From NCBI RefSeq assembly GCF_014960965.1, contig NZ_CP063169.1:653581-717580 (forward strand): a DNA stretch of 64,000 nucleotides, read 5' to 3'. Under the pieces are notes generated by a model. It did no database searches. It was not told the DNA's origin and worked only from the letters and a program-made list of their open reading frames with translations. Within the stretch, counting starts at the first letter, position 1, and the number at the start of each line of letters is the position of its first letter. This stretch comes from Ruania alkalisoli (lineage in GTDB: Bacteria > Actinomycetota > Actinomycetes > Actinomycetales > Beutenbergiaceae). Both the position numbers and the translations under genes were made by a program. Positions 27,287-35,263 of this stretch are shown piece after piece.

Positions 27287-28414
27287 TCAGAGCTCGGCCA
27301 GATCGGCCTTCCGGATCTTTCCGTGCACGCCGCACACCCGGTCCACCACCTGCGAGACGGCGAAGTCCCCTGCCGCCGAGAGGTAGGCGTAGGCGTGCGC
27401 GGTATCCATCCCGCGGCCAGTCAACAACGTCAGCGCCGAGCGCACGCACGCCCGCATCGCCTCGTCCAGATCGGCATCCAGCCCCACGGGCACCAGCAGC
27501 TCCGGCGTCTCGGCCCAGATCATCGGCGGGTGCGGCAAGGACTCAGCCGGGATCACCTCGAAGCGGAGCCGTGCACGCAACGGCGCCTCGAACGCCGTCA
27601 GTGCCACCTCGCCGTCCCCCTGCGCGAAGTGTGGATCGCCCACGTATGCCAGCGCGCCGGGCACCTGCACCGGCAGGTAGAGCGTCGACCCGGCCGTGAG
27701 CAGGGAGATGTCCAGGTTGCCGCCGTGCGGTCCAGGCGGCACTGAATGCGCGCGCTCCGACCCGGCCGTCGCTACCCCCATCGTGCCGAGGAACGGGCGG
27801 AGAGGGAAGCGCACCGTGGCCTCGCTCCGGGCGCTGGCTGCCATATGGCCGTACGCCGTCGTCGTCGCGTCGCCTGAACCCCCGGGGCCCGTCCAGCACG
27901 GCACCGAGACGACGTCCTCACCCCCGGCCGGGAGTTCCTCCGGCAGCGCACCGCGCCCGTGCCGGTTGGAGACCAGCCCGTAGTCGCAGCGCAGCGCCAG
28001 ATCCAGCACGGTGATCGCCAGCACGTCCCCGGGCCGGGCTCCCCGCACGTGTACCGGACCGGTCACCACGTGCGGACCCTGGGTCGCAGGGTCGTGCGGC
28101 ACCATCGCCGCGATCTCGACCGCATCGGTCAGCACCCGCTCCGCCGGCACGCCCAGGCCTGCGAAGTAGGCGAGCGGGTCGCGCCCCTGATCCTCCAGGA
28201 TTCCCTCGTGCGAGACGGTATCGATCACCAGCTCCTCGCCCCGGTTGACCTCGACGACGGCCCTGTCAGTCCCGCACGGCAACTCGCCCCACAGCACGGT
28301 CGCCGGGGTTGCCGGCAGGTAGCCCGGGCGTGGTGAGTCCGGTTGCAGGACGGGAGGGCCGCCGTCGGGAATCCGGATGGACGGGGTGGTCATGGCGGGT
28401 GGGGAGGCGGGCAT
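27287..28414 (-). CDS. acetamidase/formamidase family protein
   Basis: Protein of 375 residues matching FmdA/AmdA: ELVIDTVSHEG, HVVTGPVHVRGARPGDVLAITVLD, then the mid-protein GPHGGNLDI and GDPHFAQGDGEVALTAFE segments. These enzymes hydrolyse formamide or short amides to the acid and ammonia. Start at 28414 with a GGAGAG element; an ATG seven codons later is also possible. It follows the flavin reductase gene by 24 bases on the same strand. In this setting it would recover ammonia and formate from formamide released by ring opening (inference). Confidence 0.85.
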   Translation of the reverse strand: MPASPPAMTTPSIRIPDGGPPVLQPDSPRPGYLPATPATVLWGELPCGTDRAVVEVNRGEELVIDTVSHEGILEDQGRDPLAYFAGLGVPAERVLTDAVEIAAMVPHDPATQGPHVVTGPVHVRGARPGDVLAITVLDLALRCDYGLVSNRHGRGALPEELPAGGEDVVSVPCWTGPGGSGDATTTAYGHMAASARSEATVRFPLRPFLGTMGVATAGSERAHSVPPGPHGGNLDISLLTAGSTLYLPVQVPGALAYVGDPHFAQGDGEVALTAFEAPLRARLRFEVIPAESLPHPPMIWAETPELLVPVGLDADLDEAMRACVRSALTLLTGRGMDTAHAYAYLSAAGDFAVSQVVDRVCGVHGKIRKADLAEL

Positions 28415-28438
28415 CCGCGTTCTCTCCGTCAGACTGGG

Positions 28439-28996
28439 TCAGGGTAGACGAGGCAGGCGGTGGAATGCCCGGTCGCCGTAGGCAAGCATGGACTGCGCGG
28501 TCCCGGGGGTACCTGCGCTGCCCGGGCTGGCGTGCACGGCCCCGACGGCGCCCACAATCAGCAGGTGGTCACCGGCCTCGGTGGTGGAGTTGATCGTGCA
28601 CTCCACGGCATGCGCGGCGTGCCGGTCCAGCCACGGCAGCCCCGTCCCAGTGCGGGTGTAGCCGGTGCGGTCGAACTTGTCGATGGCGCGCGAGGCGAAG
28701 ACGGCGGCGGCCTCCTCGGCGTCGCCGTGCAGGATGTTCGCCACGAACGCGCCGCGTTGCAGTAGCACCGGTAGCGTGCGGGCGCGCAGATCGATGCAGA
28801 GCCCGAACATCGGAGGGGTCACCGAGACCGAGAATCCGGTGCTGACCGTCAGCCCGCTGGGGGTGCCCTCGGAGTCTGCGGTGGTGATCACGCAGACTCC
28901 GGCCGGGAGGGTGGACATCGCCCGGCGGAACTGGGCGCTCCGCTCCTGAGTCTCGTGGCTGTCTACGTGGTGTGCCGGCCGGGCTGTCACGGTCAT
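28439..28996 (-). CDS. flavin reductase-like FMN-binding protein
   Basis: Protein of 185 residues of the HpaC/RutF split-barrel family: FRRAMSTLPAGVCVITT, GLTVSTGFSVSVTPPMFGLCI and FVANILHGDAEE are conserved flavin-contacting parts. It would supply reduced FMN or FAD to a two-component monooxygenase. No such monooxygenase is present in the window, so either the partner is elsewhere or the reductase serves the FAD-linked oxidase or another enzyme. A GAGGAC ribosome site precedes the ATG. First gene of a two-gene operon that starts at the perfect dyad at 29043-29063. Confidence 0.83.
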   Translation of the reverse strand: MTVTARPAHHVDSHETQERSAQFRRAMSTLPAGVCVITTADSEGTPSGLTVSTGFSVSVTPPMFGLCIDLRARTLPVLLQRGAFVANILHGDAEEAAAVFASRAIDKFDRTGYTRTGTGLPWLDRHAAHAVECTINSTTEAGDHLLIVGAVGAVHASPGSAGTPGTAQSMLAYGDRAFHRLPRLP

Positions 28997-29042
28997 ATCC
29001 CGTCCTCTCTGTCACTGACTCATCGTCGATGCGACGATCGCG

Positions 29043-29063
29043 AATGTTGATGTGATCAACATT
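29043..29063. promoter_or_regulatory. candidate operator 3 of the XRE-cupin regulon (perfect dyad)
   Basis: AATGTTGAT (29043-29051), spacer GTG, and ATCAACATT (29055-29063) form a perfect 9-3-9 inverted repeat. It lies between the divergent flavin reductase (start 28996) and amidohydrolase (start 29133) genes. TTGATG inside it and TAGGGA 16 bases later could be a plus-strand promoter covered by the dyad. It is the best copy of the TGTT-N9-AACA motif shared with 17647-17667 and 19168-19188. Confidence 0.75.
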
Positions 29064-29132
29064 GAGACTAGGGACCGGATGTTTCGCCCGCGTGACGGCA
29101 GCGCAATCTTCCGGTGACACGCGCGGCGGACG

Positions 29133-30572
29133 ATGACGCTCATGACCTCCTCCCGCCCGCTCCTGCTCACCCACGCGTTGCTGCTCCCGATGGCCGACGA
29201 TCCGCATGGCCTACCCGACTGGTTCCATGGCTGGATGCGCGTCGGCACCGACGGCCGCATCGAGTCTCTCGGCGAGGGTGATCCACCGGCCGACGCGCTC
29301 GTGGCCGGTGACGGCGGCCCGGTGGAGATCCTCAACGCCGCCGGTGCCATCGTCGCCCCGGGTTTCGTCTCCGCCCACTCGCACCTGTTCACCTCCGGGC
29401 TGCGCGGGATCGCCTCCGGATCGACCCTCTACCCCTGGGTGGGGGCCATGATGGAGGTCTTCGCGCAGACCGGCGCGGAGGACATGTACTGGTCCACCTT
29501 CCACGGCAGCCTCGACTTCCTTGCCAACGGCATCACCTCCGCCTACAACTTCACCCAGTCGCGGGTGACCTGGCGCTACGACGCGGCCGCGGCCCGGAAC
29601 GAGCTCGTCGGGGTCCACCCGCCCGAGTACCTCACCCGGCAGTTCGACGGTGCCCGTGACGCCGGCCTGCGCACCGTCCACGCCATCCGGCTCGATGACG
29701 AAGCGGCTCCCGAGTCCCAGGTCCGGGCGACGTTCGCGGACATGGTCGGCGCCGCGGCGGAGCACACGGGGCTTGAGCTGTACCTCGGCTCCTCGGTGAT
29801 GGGCGCCGTCCAGTGGGCTGCAGGCCCGCGTACCGCCGAGCTCGAGGCCGAGATGATGGCCGAGCACGGCATCACCAACCAGGCCCACTTCGTCGAGACC
29901 GCCGAGGGGATCGACGTGCAGCGCTCGAAGTTCGATTGGTACGTGCAGGCGGGCGCACTCGGGCCGGAGTTCCTCTTCGGTCACTTCATCCACCCGACGG
30001 ACGAGATGGTCGCCCAAGCCGCCCGCGCGGGCGCGCGAATGGTGTGGCAGCCGACCTCGAACGGCCGCCTCGGTTCCGGGGTGGCCGATGTGGTCCGCTA
30101 CCAGCGAGAAGGGATCGAGGTCGGCATGGGGTTGGATGATCAGTCCTGTACCGACATCTCCGACCCGTTCGCGAACATGCGTCTCGGGATGTACTCCCAG
30201 CGTGCCCTACACCACGAGGCGGCTGTGATGATGCCGCGGGAGGTGCTGCGCCTGCACACGCTGGGATCGGCGGAGGTGCTCGGGGTCGCCGACCGGGTGG
30301 GAAGCCTGGAGGTGGGCAAGTACGCCGACTTCGTGGTGGTCGATCCCCGGCGCCCGGACACCGGCCCGATCTGGGATGTGTATGCCACCTACGTGCTCGC
30401 GTGCGGACTGCGGAACCTGGCCCAGGTGTACGTCGGCGGGCGGCTCGTCAGCGAAGGTGGTGTGGCCACCGCTCCCGGTGCGGCCGACGCCCCCGCTGAA
30501 CTGGCCGAGCGCGTCACCGTGGCGGCGCACCGGGCCGGGATGCGGCTCGCCCTGGACGAGTCCACGCCATGA
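29133..30572 (+). CDS. AtzA/TrzN/8-oxoguanine deaminase-type amidohydrolase
   Basis: Protein of 479 residues of the metal-dependent aminohydrolase group that includes guanine and 8-oxoguanine deaminases, isoxanthopterin deaminase, AtzA and TrzN. Metal ligands are seen in APGFVSAHSH (H82, H84), the FGHFIHPTDEM segment and GLDDQS near the C terminus; a closing VADRVGSLEVGKYADFVVVD is typical. It would deaminate or dehalogenate a purine-, pterin- or triazine-like ring. It is divergent from the flavin reductase across operator 3, and its stop overlaps the next start by four bases. Second deaminase of the regulon, so the substrate may carry two exchangeable ring substituents (inference). Confidence 0.83.
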   Translation: MTLMTSSRPLLLTHALLLPMADDPHGLPDWFHGWMRVGTDGRIESLGEGDPPADALVAGDGGPVEILNAAGAIVAPGFVSAHSHLFTSGLRGIASGSTLYPWVGAMMEVFAQTGAEDMYWSTFHGSLDFLANGITSAYNFTQSRVTWRYDAAAARNELVGVHPPEYLTRQFDGARDAGLRTVHAIRLDDEAAPESQVRATFADMVGAAAEHTGLELYLGSSVMGAVQWAAGPRTAELEAEMMAEHGITNQAHFVETAEGIDVQRSKFDWYVQAGALGPEFLFGHFIHPTDEMVAQAARAGARMVWQPTSNGRLGSGVADVVRYQREGIEVGMGLDDQSCTDISDPFANMRLGMYSQRALHHEAAVMMPREVLRLHTLGSAEVLGVADRVGSLEVGKYADFVVVDPRRPDTGPIWDVYATYVLACGLRNLAQVYVGGRLVSEGGVATAPGAADAPAELAERVTVAAHRAGMRLALDESTP

Positions 30573-31606
30573 CGACCTCCCTGGCTCTCTCTACCGTCGG
30601 GGGTTGCCCCAAGCGTATGACCTACGGACCGTGCGGGGGAGTGGCCGCGGACGGAACCTGTGAGGTGACGCCCGAGCCCTGCCCGTTTGTGACTGAGGCG
30701 ACCGTGCCCTGGCCAGGACCGGGCCCGGCGACCACACCCCCGACGGCGGAGGGTCTTCAGATCCTCGACCTGCTGCAGCGCCGTCCGATCGTGGTGGCGG
30801 GGATGCCCGCCCGGGCCATGGACGTCGCCTCGGTTGAGGCGTGCGGGCGGCAGCTGGCGGGGCGGGTCGACGCCGTGCTCGCCGGTGACTCCGGGCGGGC
30901 GCGGGTGCAGTTCCCGCCCACCTACCGGGCCGAGCTGATCCGGCGGGCTGGATTGCGGGCGTGGCCGGGACTGAACTGCCGGGACCGCAACCGGGTGGCA
31001 TTGGAGGGAGAGCTGGCCGGGCTGGCTGCTGTGGGTGCGGCGGGAGTGCACTGCGTGACCGGCGATCACCCGGCCGGTGGGCACCGGCCGGACGCGCAGC
31101 CGGTCTTCGACCTGGAGTCGACCGAGCTGGTGGGGCTGGCACGTAAGCACGGGTTGCTGGTCTCGGTGGCCGAGTCCCCGGCGTCGCCCCCGGTGCATCG
31201 CCGGGCCGAGCGGCTGGCCGAGAAGGTGCGGGCCGGGGCGCAGCTGTGCTTGACCCAGTACTGCGGGGGAGCCGACGAGGTGAGGGCCTTCGTGGCAGCG
31301 ATGCGGCAGGCCGGGGCTGACGTGCCGCTGTTGCCCGGGGTTCCGGTGGTGCTGGACGTGCCCAGTGCTGAGCTGCTGGCCTCGTTCGCGGCCGCGGTGC
31401 TGCCGGCTGGCTATGTGGAGAGCGTGCTGACGGCGTCCGATCCGTTCCGCGCCGGCGTGGAAGCCGCCATCCGGTACGGGGAGGAACTGCTGGCCGTCGC
31501 CGGCGTGGCGGGTGTGGTGGTGGCTGGAGCCGCCGAGCACGGGACCGAGGAGGAGACCTCCGCCGCGATCGGGCAGATCAGCGCGGCGCTGGGTGGGGGG
31601 AGTTGA
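30569..31606 (+). CDS. MetV-like zinc module joined to MetF-like methylene-THF reductase barrel
   Basis: Protein of 345 residues. Residues 13-40 carry the Cys motif of the methylenetetrahydrofolate reductase C-terminal (MetV) domain: CPKRMTYGPCGG with C13 and C22, then CEV (C31) and CPF (C38). From about residue 60 a MetF-like TIM barrel follows (HCVTGDHPAGG, then LCLTQYCGGADEV). In most fused proteins the MetV part is at the C terminus; here it leads the barrel. The protein is coupled to the amidohydrolase by an ATGA overlap, so a folate-linked one-carbon or methyl transfer accompanies the deamination (inference). The exact reaction is not certain. Confidence 0.75.
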   Translation: MTTSLALSTVGGCPKRMTYGPCGGVAADGTCEVTPEPCPFVTEATVPWPGPGPATTPPTAEGLQILDLLQRRPIVVAGMPARAMDVASVEACGRQLAGRVDAVLAGDSGRARVQFPPTYRAELIRRAGLRAWPGLNCRDRNRVALEGELAGLAAVGAAGVHCVTGDHPAGGHRPDAQPVFDLESTELVGLARKHGLLVSVAESPASPPVHRRAERLAEKVRAGAQLCLTQYCGGADEVRAFVAAMRQAGADVPLLPGVPVVLDVPSAELLASFAAAVLPAGYVESVLTASDPFRAGVEAAIRYGEELLAVAGVAGVVVAGAAEHGTEEETSAAIGQISAALGGGS

Positions 31607-31624
31607 GCCCGTCCTCCGGCTGAC

Positions 31625-31698
31625 GCAACTGACACAGATGCGTCGGGCTCCGCAGCATGGTGCGCACCCAGACGCGGGCGTGTCGATCCGGTCAGGGC
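31625..31698. repeat. intergenic repeat, copy B
   Basis: This 74-base stretch aligns with 17706-17780 along its length: both have ACTGACACAG, TGCGT, GCATG or TCATG, GTGTCGA and TCAGGGC in the same order and spacing. Copy B also contains GACGCA and TGCGTC around ACTGACACAGA, a short stem. It lies between convergent genes, downstream of the LacI gene on the minus strand, as copy A is downstream of the PNPOx-like gene. Confidence 0.55.
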
Positions 31699-31724
31699 TA
31701 TCGGCCGAGCTGGGCCAAGGAGGG

Positions 31725-32726
31725 CTACGCAGTCCCGCCCTCGACCAGGTATGGGCTGAGCACCTGCGGCCCGGCGGGTGCGGGGGCACCGTCCACCATG
31801 TCCAGGAGCGTGGCGGTCGCGGCTGCCACCATCTCCACCAGTGGGTTGTAGACGGTGGTCAGGCGCGGGGTGGTGCGCTCGGCGACCCCGAGGTTGTCGT
31901 ACCCCATCACGGCGATGTCCTCCGGTACCCGCACTCCGCGTTCGGTCAGCACCTGCATCGCCCCCAGGGCCATCAGGTCCGAGGCCACGAAGATCCCGTC
32001 CAGGTCGGGGTGAGCCTCCACCAGCTCGACCGTGGCCCGGGCTCCACCCTCGACCGTGAAGTCGCCATGCGTGACCGCATCGGTGGCCCGTCCCGCGCGG
32101 GTCATCTCCTGCTCCCAGCCGGCCAGCCGGTCCAGGCCGCCGGGCATGGTCATCGGACCGGTCACGGTGCCGATCCGGCGGCACCCCCGTTCCAGCAGCC
32201 GCCGGGCCGCGATCGCCCCACCGGCGACGTTGTCGGCGTCGACGTAGTGCAGTCCTGAATCCGACAGCGGTCGCCCGACGAACACCACCGGGAGCGCGGC
32301 ATCGGCGAGTTGGTCGTCGAGGTGGTCCTGCTCGTGATGGGAGGCCACGATCGCACCGTCCACATGCCCACCGCGCAGGTACCGGGCGGTGCGTCCGGGG
32401 CGCTCGCCCTGCCGCGAGATCAGCAGCACCAACTGCAGATCGGTACCGGTCAGCCCGTCGCTGACTCCGCGCAGCAGTCCCGCCAGGAACGGGTCCGAGA
32501 GGATCCGGGCGTCCGGCTCGGGTACGACCAGCGCGATCGAGCCGGTCCGCCGCGTCACCAGCGTGCGAGCCGCCGGGTTGGGTGAGTACCCCAGCATCGC
32601 CACCGCGTCGTCGACCGCCCGCTGCGCCTCCGGGGAGACCTTCCGGCCGCCGTTGATCGCCCGCGAGGCGGTCGATCGGGACACGCCCGCAGCGCGGGCG
32701 ACGTCGTCCAGCGTGACGGTGGGCAT
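31725..32726 (-). CDS. cebR: CebR/CelR-like LacI-family regulator
   Basis: Protein of 333 residues. LacI-type helix-turn-helix at the N terminus (VTLDDVARAAGVSRSTASRAI) is followed by the NGGRKVSPEAQRAV hinge-helix region and a periplasmic-binding-protein-like sensor domain. The start is placed at 32726, where the family begins; an ATG ten codons earlier is possible. It is the last gene of the cello-oligosaccharide operon, 26 bases after the beta-glucosidase. The two CebR boxes before the binding-protein gene suggest autorepression, relieved by cellobiose or cellotriose as known for Streptomyces CebR and Thermobifida CelR. Confidence 0.82.
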   Translation of the reverse strand: MPTVTLDDVARAAGVSRSTASRAINGGRKVSPEAQRAVDDAVAMLGYSPNPAARTLVTRRTGSIALVVPEPDARILSDPFLAGLLRGVSDGLTGTDLQLVLLISRQGERPGRTARYLRGGHVDGAIVASHHEQDHLDDQLADAALPVVFVGRPLSDSGLHYVDADNVAGGAIAARRLLERGCRRIGTVTGPMTMPGGLDRLAGWEQEMTRAGRATDAVTHGDFTVEGGARATVELVEAHPDLDGIFVASDLMALGAMQVLTERGVRVPEDIAVMGYDNLGVAERTTPRLTTVYNPLVEMVAAATATLLDMVDGAPAPAGPQVLSPYLVEGGTA

Positions 32727-32752
32727 GGACCCGGAGCCTAGTCGCGTCAGCG

Positions 32753-34330
32753 TCATCGTGGCTGACCGTCAGGTGATTCGCGCGGCCCGGCGGGCGTCGC
32801 GGCCGGACCTGCGTCCACTGCGTCCACTGCGTTGGCTGCGGCCACCTGCGCATACCAGCGCCCCGAGGCCTTCACGGTGCGCCGCTGAGTCTCGTAGTCC
32901 ACCCGCACGATCCCGAACCGTTTGCTGTAGCCCAGCGCCCACTCGAAGTTGTCCAGCAGCGACCACACGAAGTATCCCCGCACGTCCGCCCCATCCTCGA
33001 TCGCGGCGTGTACGGCCCGCAGGTGCGCATCCAGGTAGGCGATCCGGTCAGGGTCGTCCACCGAGCCGTCCGGCTCCACCACATCGGGATAGGCCGCCCC
33101 GTTCTCGGTGACGTACATCGCAACCCCACGGGGCCCGGCGTAGTCGGCCTGCAACCGCTGCAGCAGCCGCGTCAGGCCCTCCGGCTGCACCTCCCAGCCC
33201 ATATCGGTCGTGGGCAGGCCCCGGCTGCGCGGGTGCACTGGCCCCACCGGCTGTGGCGGCGACACCTCACGGTGAGGTCCCTCGCTCACGGAACGGACGC
33301 CGTCGGGACGGTTCTGGCCCTGAGGAACTCCTTGCTCCGGGCGGGCCGAGACGGCCGCCCCGTTGTAGTAGTTCACGCCCAGCACGTCGATCGGTGCCGA
33401 GATGAGGTCCAGGTCCCCGTCCTGCACGTGATCGGCCAGCCCCAGATGGGCCACGTCGTCGACGATGTCCGCCGGGTAGGCGCCGCAGAAGATCGGGTCC
33501 AGGAACATCCGGTTGAAGAACCCGTCCTCAAGCCGGGCTGCGTTCACGTCCGCCGGATCGGAGGGGTCGAAGGGGTCAGCCACGGTGAAGTTCAGCGTGA
33601 TCCCCAGGCTCGCCTCAGCGTCCCGACGGCGCAACTCGCCCAGGGCCAGACCGTGCCCCAGCAGCAGGTGGTGGACCGCCGCCACCCCGTCCGCCGGGGA
33701 CTGGCGGCCGGGAGCGTGCACCCCCGCCGTGTACCCGAGGAACGCCGAGCACCACGGTTCGTTGAGCGTGGTCCACGTTCGGACCCGGTCCCCGAGCGCA
33801 TCGTGCATCACCGCGGCGTACTCGGCGAACCGGTAGGCGGTGTCGCGGGCGGGCCAGCCGCCGGAATCCTCCAGGGCCTGCGGCAGGTCCCAGTGGTAGA
33901 GGGTCAGCCACGGCGCGATACCGGACGCCAGCAGTTCGTCCACGAGCCGGGAGTAGTAGTCCAGACCGGCCCGGTTCACGGTGCGCCCATCCGGCATCAC
34001 CCGCGCCCACGAGGTAGAGAACCGGTAGGAATCCACACCCAGATCACGGAGCAGCGCCACGTCCTCGCGGTAGCGGTGGTACTGGTCGCACGCCACTGCG
34101 CCGTCATGGCCGCCGTGCACGGCTCCTGGGACCCGGCAGAAGGTGTCCCAGATCGAGGGCCCGCGGCCGCCGATGGCAGCCGCGCCCTCCACCTGGTAGG
34201 CGGCGGTGGCCGCACCCCATGTGAAGCCCTCCGGGAACCGGGCCGCGGCCGGTCCGGCAGCGGGCAGGGGAGTGGTCGGCGTGAACGGAACCTGTGGGCT
34301 CAGGGCGCGGGTCGTCGGCTGTGTGGTCAT
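32753..34330 (-). CDS. bglC: GH1 beta-glucosidase
   Basis: Protein of 525 residues, cytoplasmic (no signal). GH1 features: FPEGFTWGAATAAYQVEGA, acid/base E191 in TLNEPW and nucleophile E409 in YVTENG, with the C-terminal DNFEWALGYSKRFGIVRVDY closing the active site. A loop of about 50 residues (330-375) rich in Pro/Gly/Arg before TDMGWEV is longer than usual. It cleaves imported cello-oligosaccharides to glucose. Strong GGGAGGATC ribosome site ten bases after the upstream permease stop. Confidence 0.92.
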   Translation of the reverse strand: MTTQPTTRALSPQVPFTPTTPLPAAGPAAARFPEGFTWGAATAAYQVEGAAAIGGRGPSIWDTFCRVPGAVHGGHDGAVACDQYHRYREDVALLRDLGVDSYRFSTSWARVMPDGRTVNRAGLDYYSRLVDELLASGIAPWLTLYHWDLPQALEDSGGWPARDTAYRFAEYAAVMHDALGDRVRTWTTLNEPWCSAFLGYTAGVHAPGRQSPADGVAAVHHLLLGHGLALGELRRRDAEASLGITLNFTVADPFDPSDPADVNAARLEDGFFNRMFLDPIFCGAYPADIVDDVAHLGLADHVQDGDLDLISAPIDVLGVNYYNGAAVSARPEQGVPQGQNRPDGVRSVSEGPHREVSPPQPVGPVHPRSRGLPTTDMGWEVQPEGLTRLLQRLQADYAGPRGVAMYVTENGAAYPDVVEPDGSVDDPDRIAYLDAHLRAVHAAIEDGADVRGYFVWSLLDNFEWALGYSKRFGIVRVDYETQRRTVKASGRWYAQVAAANAVDAVDAGPAATPAGPRESPDGQPR

Positions 34331-34339
34331 GATCCTCCC

Positions 34340-35263
34340 TCAGCCCTTGACCGCACCGGTCATGATCCCGGCCACGAGCTGCTTGCCGACGATCGCGAAG
34401 ATCACCAGCAGCGGGAACGTGACGAGGAAGATCCCGGCCATCACGAGCGAGTAGTCGGTGAAGTACTGGCCCTGGAGTGACTGCACCACCAGTGGCAGCG
34501 TCGGGTTCTGCGAGTTGAGCACGATCGAGGGCCAGAAGAACATCGTCCACTGCATCACGAACCAGAACAGGAACAGCATCGCCGCTGCCGGGGCTGCCGC
34601 AGGCAGCGCCACCGAACGGAACGTGCGCAGCATCGACGCCCCGTCCACACGGGCGGCCTCGATCAGCTCGAACGGTAGTGCCGAGGAGAGGTACTGGGTC
34701 ATCCAGAACACCCCGAACGGGCACAGCATCGCCGGCACGATGACCGCCTGCAGCTTGCCCACCCAGTCCAGGTCGGTCATCAGGATGTAGAGCGGGATCA
34801 CGCCGAGCTGGGTGGGCACCGCCATCGTGGCGATCACGAACACGAGCAGACCCCGCCGCCAGGCGAACCGCAGCTTCGCGAACGCGAATCCGGCGAGGGT
34901 GGAGAACAGCACGACCGCGAGCGAGGCGGTGACCGAGATGATCACCGAGTTCGTCAGCGCCTTCCAGAAGTTGATCTGGCTGGCGTTGACCACCGTGGCG
35001 AAGCGGTCGAACAGGCTCAGGTCCGGTAGCCACTGCGGCACCGCGTTCTGGGAGACCTCCTGTTGCGTGGACGAGCCCAGCAGCAGCGTGTAGTAGAGCG
35101 GGAAGATCGAGATCAGCAGGGCGATCCCGAGCAGGGCGTAGGTGACCCAGCCGGGGCGGCGCTGGGCCACACGGGTGGCGCGCGATCCCCGGTTGCGTCG
35201 GCGCACGGCCGCCCGGGCGGCCGCCTTGCCGGCGGTCTGTGCGGTGACAGGTACCGAGCTCAT
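34340..35263 (-). CDS. cebG: ABC sugar transporter permease, CebG/MalG type
   Basis: Protein of 307 residues with a basic N-terminal tail, about six membrane segments and the EAA loop FELIEAARVDGASMLRTFRSVALP. MalG-type permeases end with a conserved tail like GIMTGAVKG, seen here. The start overlaps the cebF stop by four bases, and GGGAGGG is its ribosome site. It pairs with the other permease to form the channel; no ATPase gene accompanies it. Confidence 0.9.
   Translation of the reverse strand: MSSVPVTAQTAGKAAARAAVRRRNRGSRATRVAQRRPGWVTYALLGIALLISIFPLYYTLLLGSSTQQEVSQNAVPQWLPDLSLFDRFATVVNASQINFWKALTNSVIISVTASLAVVLFSTLAGFAFAKLRFAWRRGLLVFVIATMAVPTQLGVIPLYILMTDLDWVGKLQAVIVPAMLCPFGVFWMTQYLSSALPFELIEAARVDGASMLRTFRSVALPAAAPAAAMLFLFWFVMQWTMFFWPSIVLNSQNPTLPLVVQSLQGQYFTDYSLVMAGIFLVTFPLLVIFAIVGKQLVAGIMTGAVKG

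Noticed and set aside
29211-30017. Long minus-strand open frames opposite the amidohydrolase and many other genes
   Set aside because: High GC content makes long antisense frames common; they lack ribosome sites and recognisable domains.
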